A stretch of DNA of 22,809 nt from a virus, in IMG/VR virus record IMGVR_UViG_3300044798_000058, positions 1 through 22,809 of that record; one strand, 5' to 3'. Position 1 is the first letter of the stretch; every line of letters starts with the position of its first letter. The notes beneath the pieces are model-generated. The model saw nothing but the letters and a program-made list of their open reading frames with translations, searched no databases and was not told the DNA's origin. A program made the position numbers and the translations under genes. This document shows, in pieces, positions 21,761-22,809 of the stretch.

Positions 21761-22809
21761 TTATGATTGAATATATGACATTCCGCTTTGTGTGTTTATA
21801 GTGGGATTATAATCAGTAGTATTTCCTGAGGCAGTATTTGATGATACACGAATATAGGCAGCTTTATCTGCATAATATCCCGTTGTATTACCTGTTGCTA
21901 CCGTTTGTTCTGCGTCGCTAGAGCTACTTTGAAGTACGTAAAATCCATACGTATTCCCCGACGCTATGGCATAAAATAAATTTACACCTGAGTTAGCCTG
22001 CGTAAGAAAACCTATAGTACAACCAGACGAAAAAAGTGCCGATGTAACTGTTGTTAATATTGCCCCATTTTGTACGTTCCAGCCATAATTAAAATTACAA
22101 CAACCTACATTGACACCAATCCAAATCGCTGATCCATCTATAGTTATTCCTATATTAGTTGCACCTGGACCAGCTAAAACCAAATTAGAAATTAATTGAA
22201 ATTTACTTCCTACAGTTAAGGTAAGTCCGTCCCCGGCACAAGTAATTACGGCTTTTACTACTACTAATGTGCCACTAGAAATATTACTAGCGTAAGCTGC
22301 TGATTTATGAACAGATGTCAATGTAACATATTTATTACCTACATCAAAAGCCGTAACCACATGGCAACCATCCAAAAATGATGGGTTCGTACCGCCAGCC
22401 ATAGCGGAAATTAAAACATAATCACCAATTGCAATATTGTTGGCGTTATTCAAAACTAACTGATAGGACCATGCGCCCGCGCCACCCGAGCGGGCGTTGA
22501 TTGAGCTAATTGTTTTTGAATATGTATTTGTTCCTGTAAGTTTAATTTGTGATCCAAAGGGGTGATTTAAAGATGTTCCCGCCGCAACGGAATAGTGCCC
22601 GTCTGCCATCGTAATTGTTATAGTGACACCAGATGCAATAATAAATGACGCTAAATATGACATTGCTTTTGCAATTGTCAACCAAGGAGTTCCAGATGAC
22701 CCATTTCCAGTAGTATCGTTTCCGGTTGTTGCAATATAATATGTTATATTGGTAGTAATCGTTTGTTGTGCAGAGAATCCTCCTATAGTACAAGCTGGAA
22801 CAGCCAAAG
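21761..22809 (-). CDS. Beta-helix tail spike/fibre protein (5' partial)
   Basis: The frame is open to the window edge; the codon at 22805-22807 is TTG inside the frame, so the true start is probably outside. The visible 348 residues open with TNITYYIATTGNDTTGNGSS then GTPWLTIAKAMSYL, the usual start of pectate-lyase-fold tail spikes. Many short rungs rich in Gly, Asn, Thr and Ser follow (NVGCCNFNYGWNVQNGAI, SGNTYGFYVLQSSS, ATGNTTGYYADKAAYIRVSS). Such proteins form trimeric fibres that bind or cut host polysaccharide. No catalytic residues can be assigned from this fragment. It ends two bases before the adhesin-type gene. Confidence 0.78.
   Translation of the reverse strand, partial: LAVPACTIGGFSAQQTITTNITYYIATTGNDTTGNGSSGTPWLTIAKAMSYLASFIIASGVTITITMADGHYSVAAGTSLNHPFGSQIKLTGTNTYSKTISSINARSGGAGAWSYQLVLNNANNIAIGDYVLISAMAGGTNPSFLDGCHVVTAFDVGNKYVTLTSVHKSAAYASNISSGTLVVVKAVITCAGDGLTLTVGSKFQLISNLVLAGPGATNIGITIDGSAIWIGVNVGCCNFNYGWNVQNGAILTTVTSALFSSGCTIGFLTQANSGVNLFYAIASGNTYGFYVLQSSSSDAEQTVATGNTTGYYADKAAYIRVSSNTASGNTTDYNPTINTQSGMSYIQS

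Overview
This window looks like part of a tailed bacteriophage genome (Caudoviricetes), either free phage or a prophage. It is gene-dense, and many adjacent genes touch or overlap by a few bases (ATGA, TAATG). The left half encodes a replication, recombination and nucleotide-metabolism block, and the right half encodes virion proteins. I see no tRNA, rRNA, CRISPR array, insertion sequence or integrase. The host cannot be read from the sequence. A C1 papain-like peptidase and a membrane-anchored thioredoxin-like protein resemble, from memory, proteins common in Planctomycetota and their phages, so that is a weak host guess.

The plus strand from 1 to 10747 is one long co-directional early operon. 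In order it encodes a DUF669-type single-strand-binding-like protein (cut by the window edge), a small HTH protein, a gap with a strong folded-RNA candidate (791-860), a small membrane protein, a DUF7173-like protein, and a Cas4/RecB-like PD-(D/E)XK nuclease with an iron-sulfur cysteine pattern. Then come an exported trypsin-like serine protease, an FmdB-type zinc ribbon, a superfamily 2 helicase, a primase-polymerase/helicase, a 34-aa membrane peptide, a RusA-type resolvase, a 56-aa protein and a metallophosphoesterase. The block closes with a second HTH protein, a dATP/dGTP diphosphohydrolase-like protein, a DUF6899-like protein, a nucleoside 2-deoxyribosyltransferase-like protein and a SprT-like metalloprotein.

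The minus strand (22809 down to 10867) reads towards the first block. Its upstream part carries a beta-helix tail spike (cut by the window edge), a protein with a Calx-beta-like repeat, two Gln-rich virion-type proteins and a 1571-aa protein of the large polyvalent/DNA-ejection type. A promoter with consensus -35 and near-consensus -10 (13870-13897) then precedes ten small genes (13863-10867). Eight of these encode short proteins with at least one membrane segment, one encodes the papain-like peptidase and one a small soluble protein. A rho-independent terminator for the minus strand sits at 10809-10835, between the two convergent blocks.

The replication block forms a consistent set: ssDNA binding, nuclease, helicase, primase-polymerase and resolvase supply DNA synthesis and recombination, and the nucleotide enzymes adjust precursor pools. 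The least explained parts are the promoter-driven membrane/peptidase cassette (possibly lysis or envelope remodelling), the exported serine protease inside the replication operon, and the folded RNA at 791-860. Four genes under 60 aa (7541-7645, 8034-8204, 12772-12879, 13544-13690) are easy to miss but are supported by exact stop/start coupling or tight spacing.
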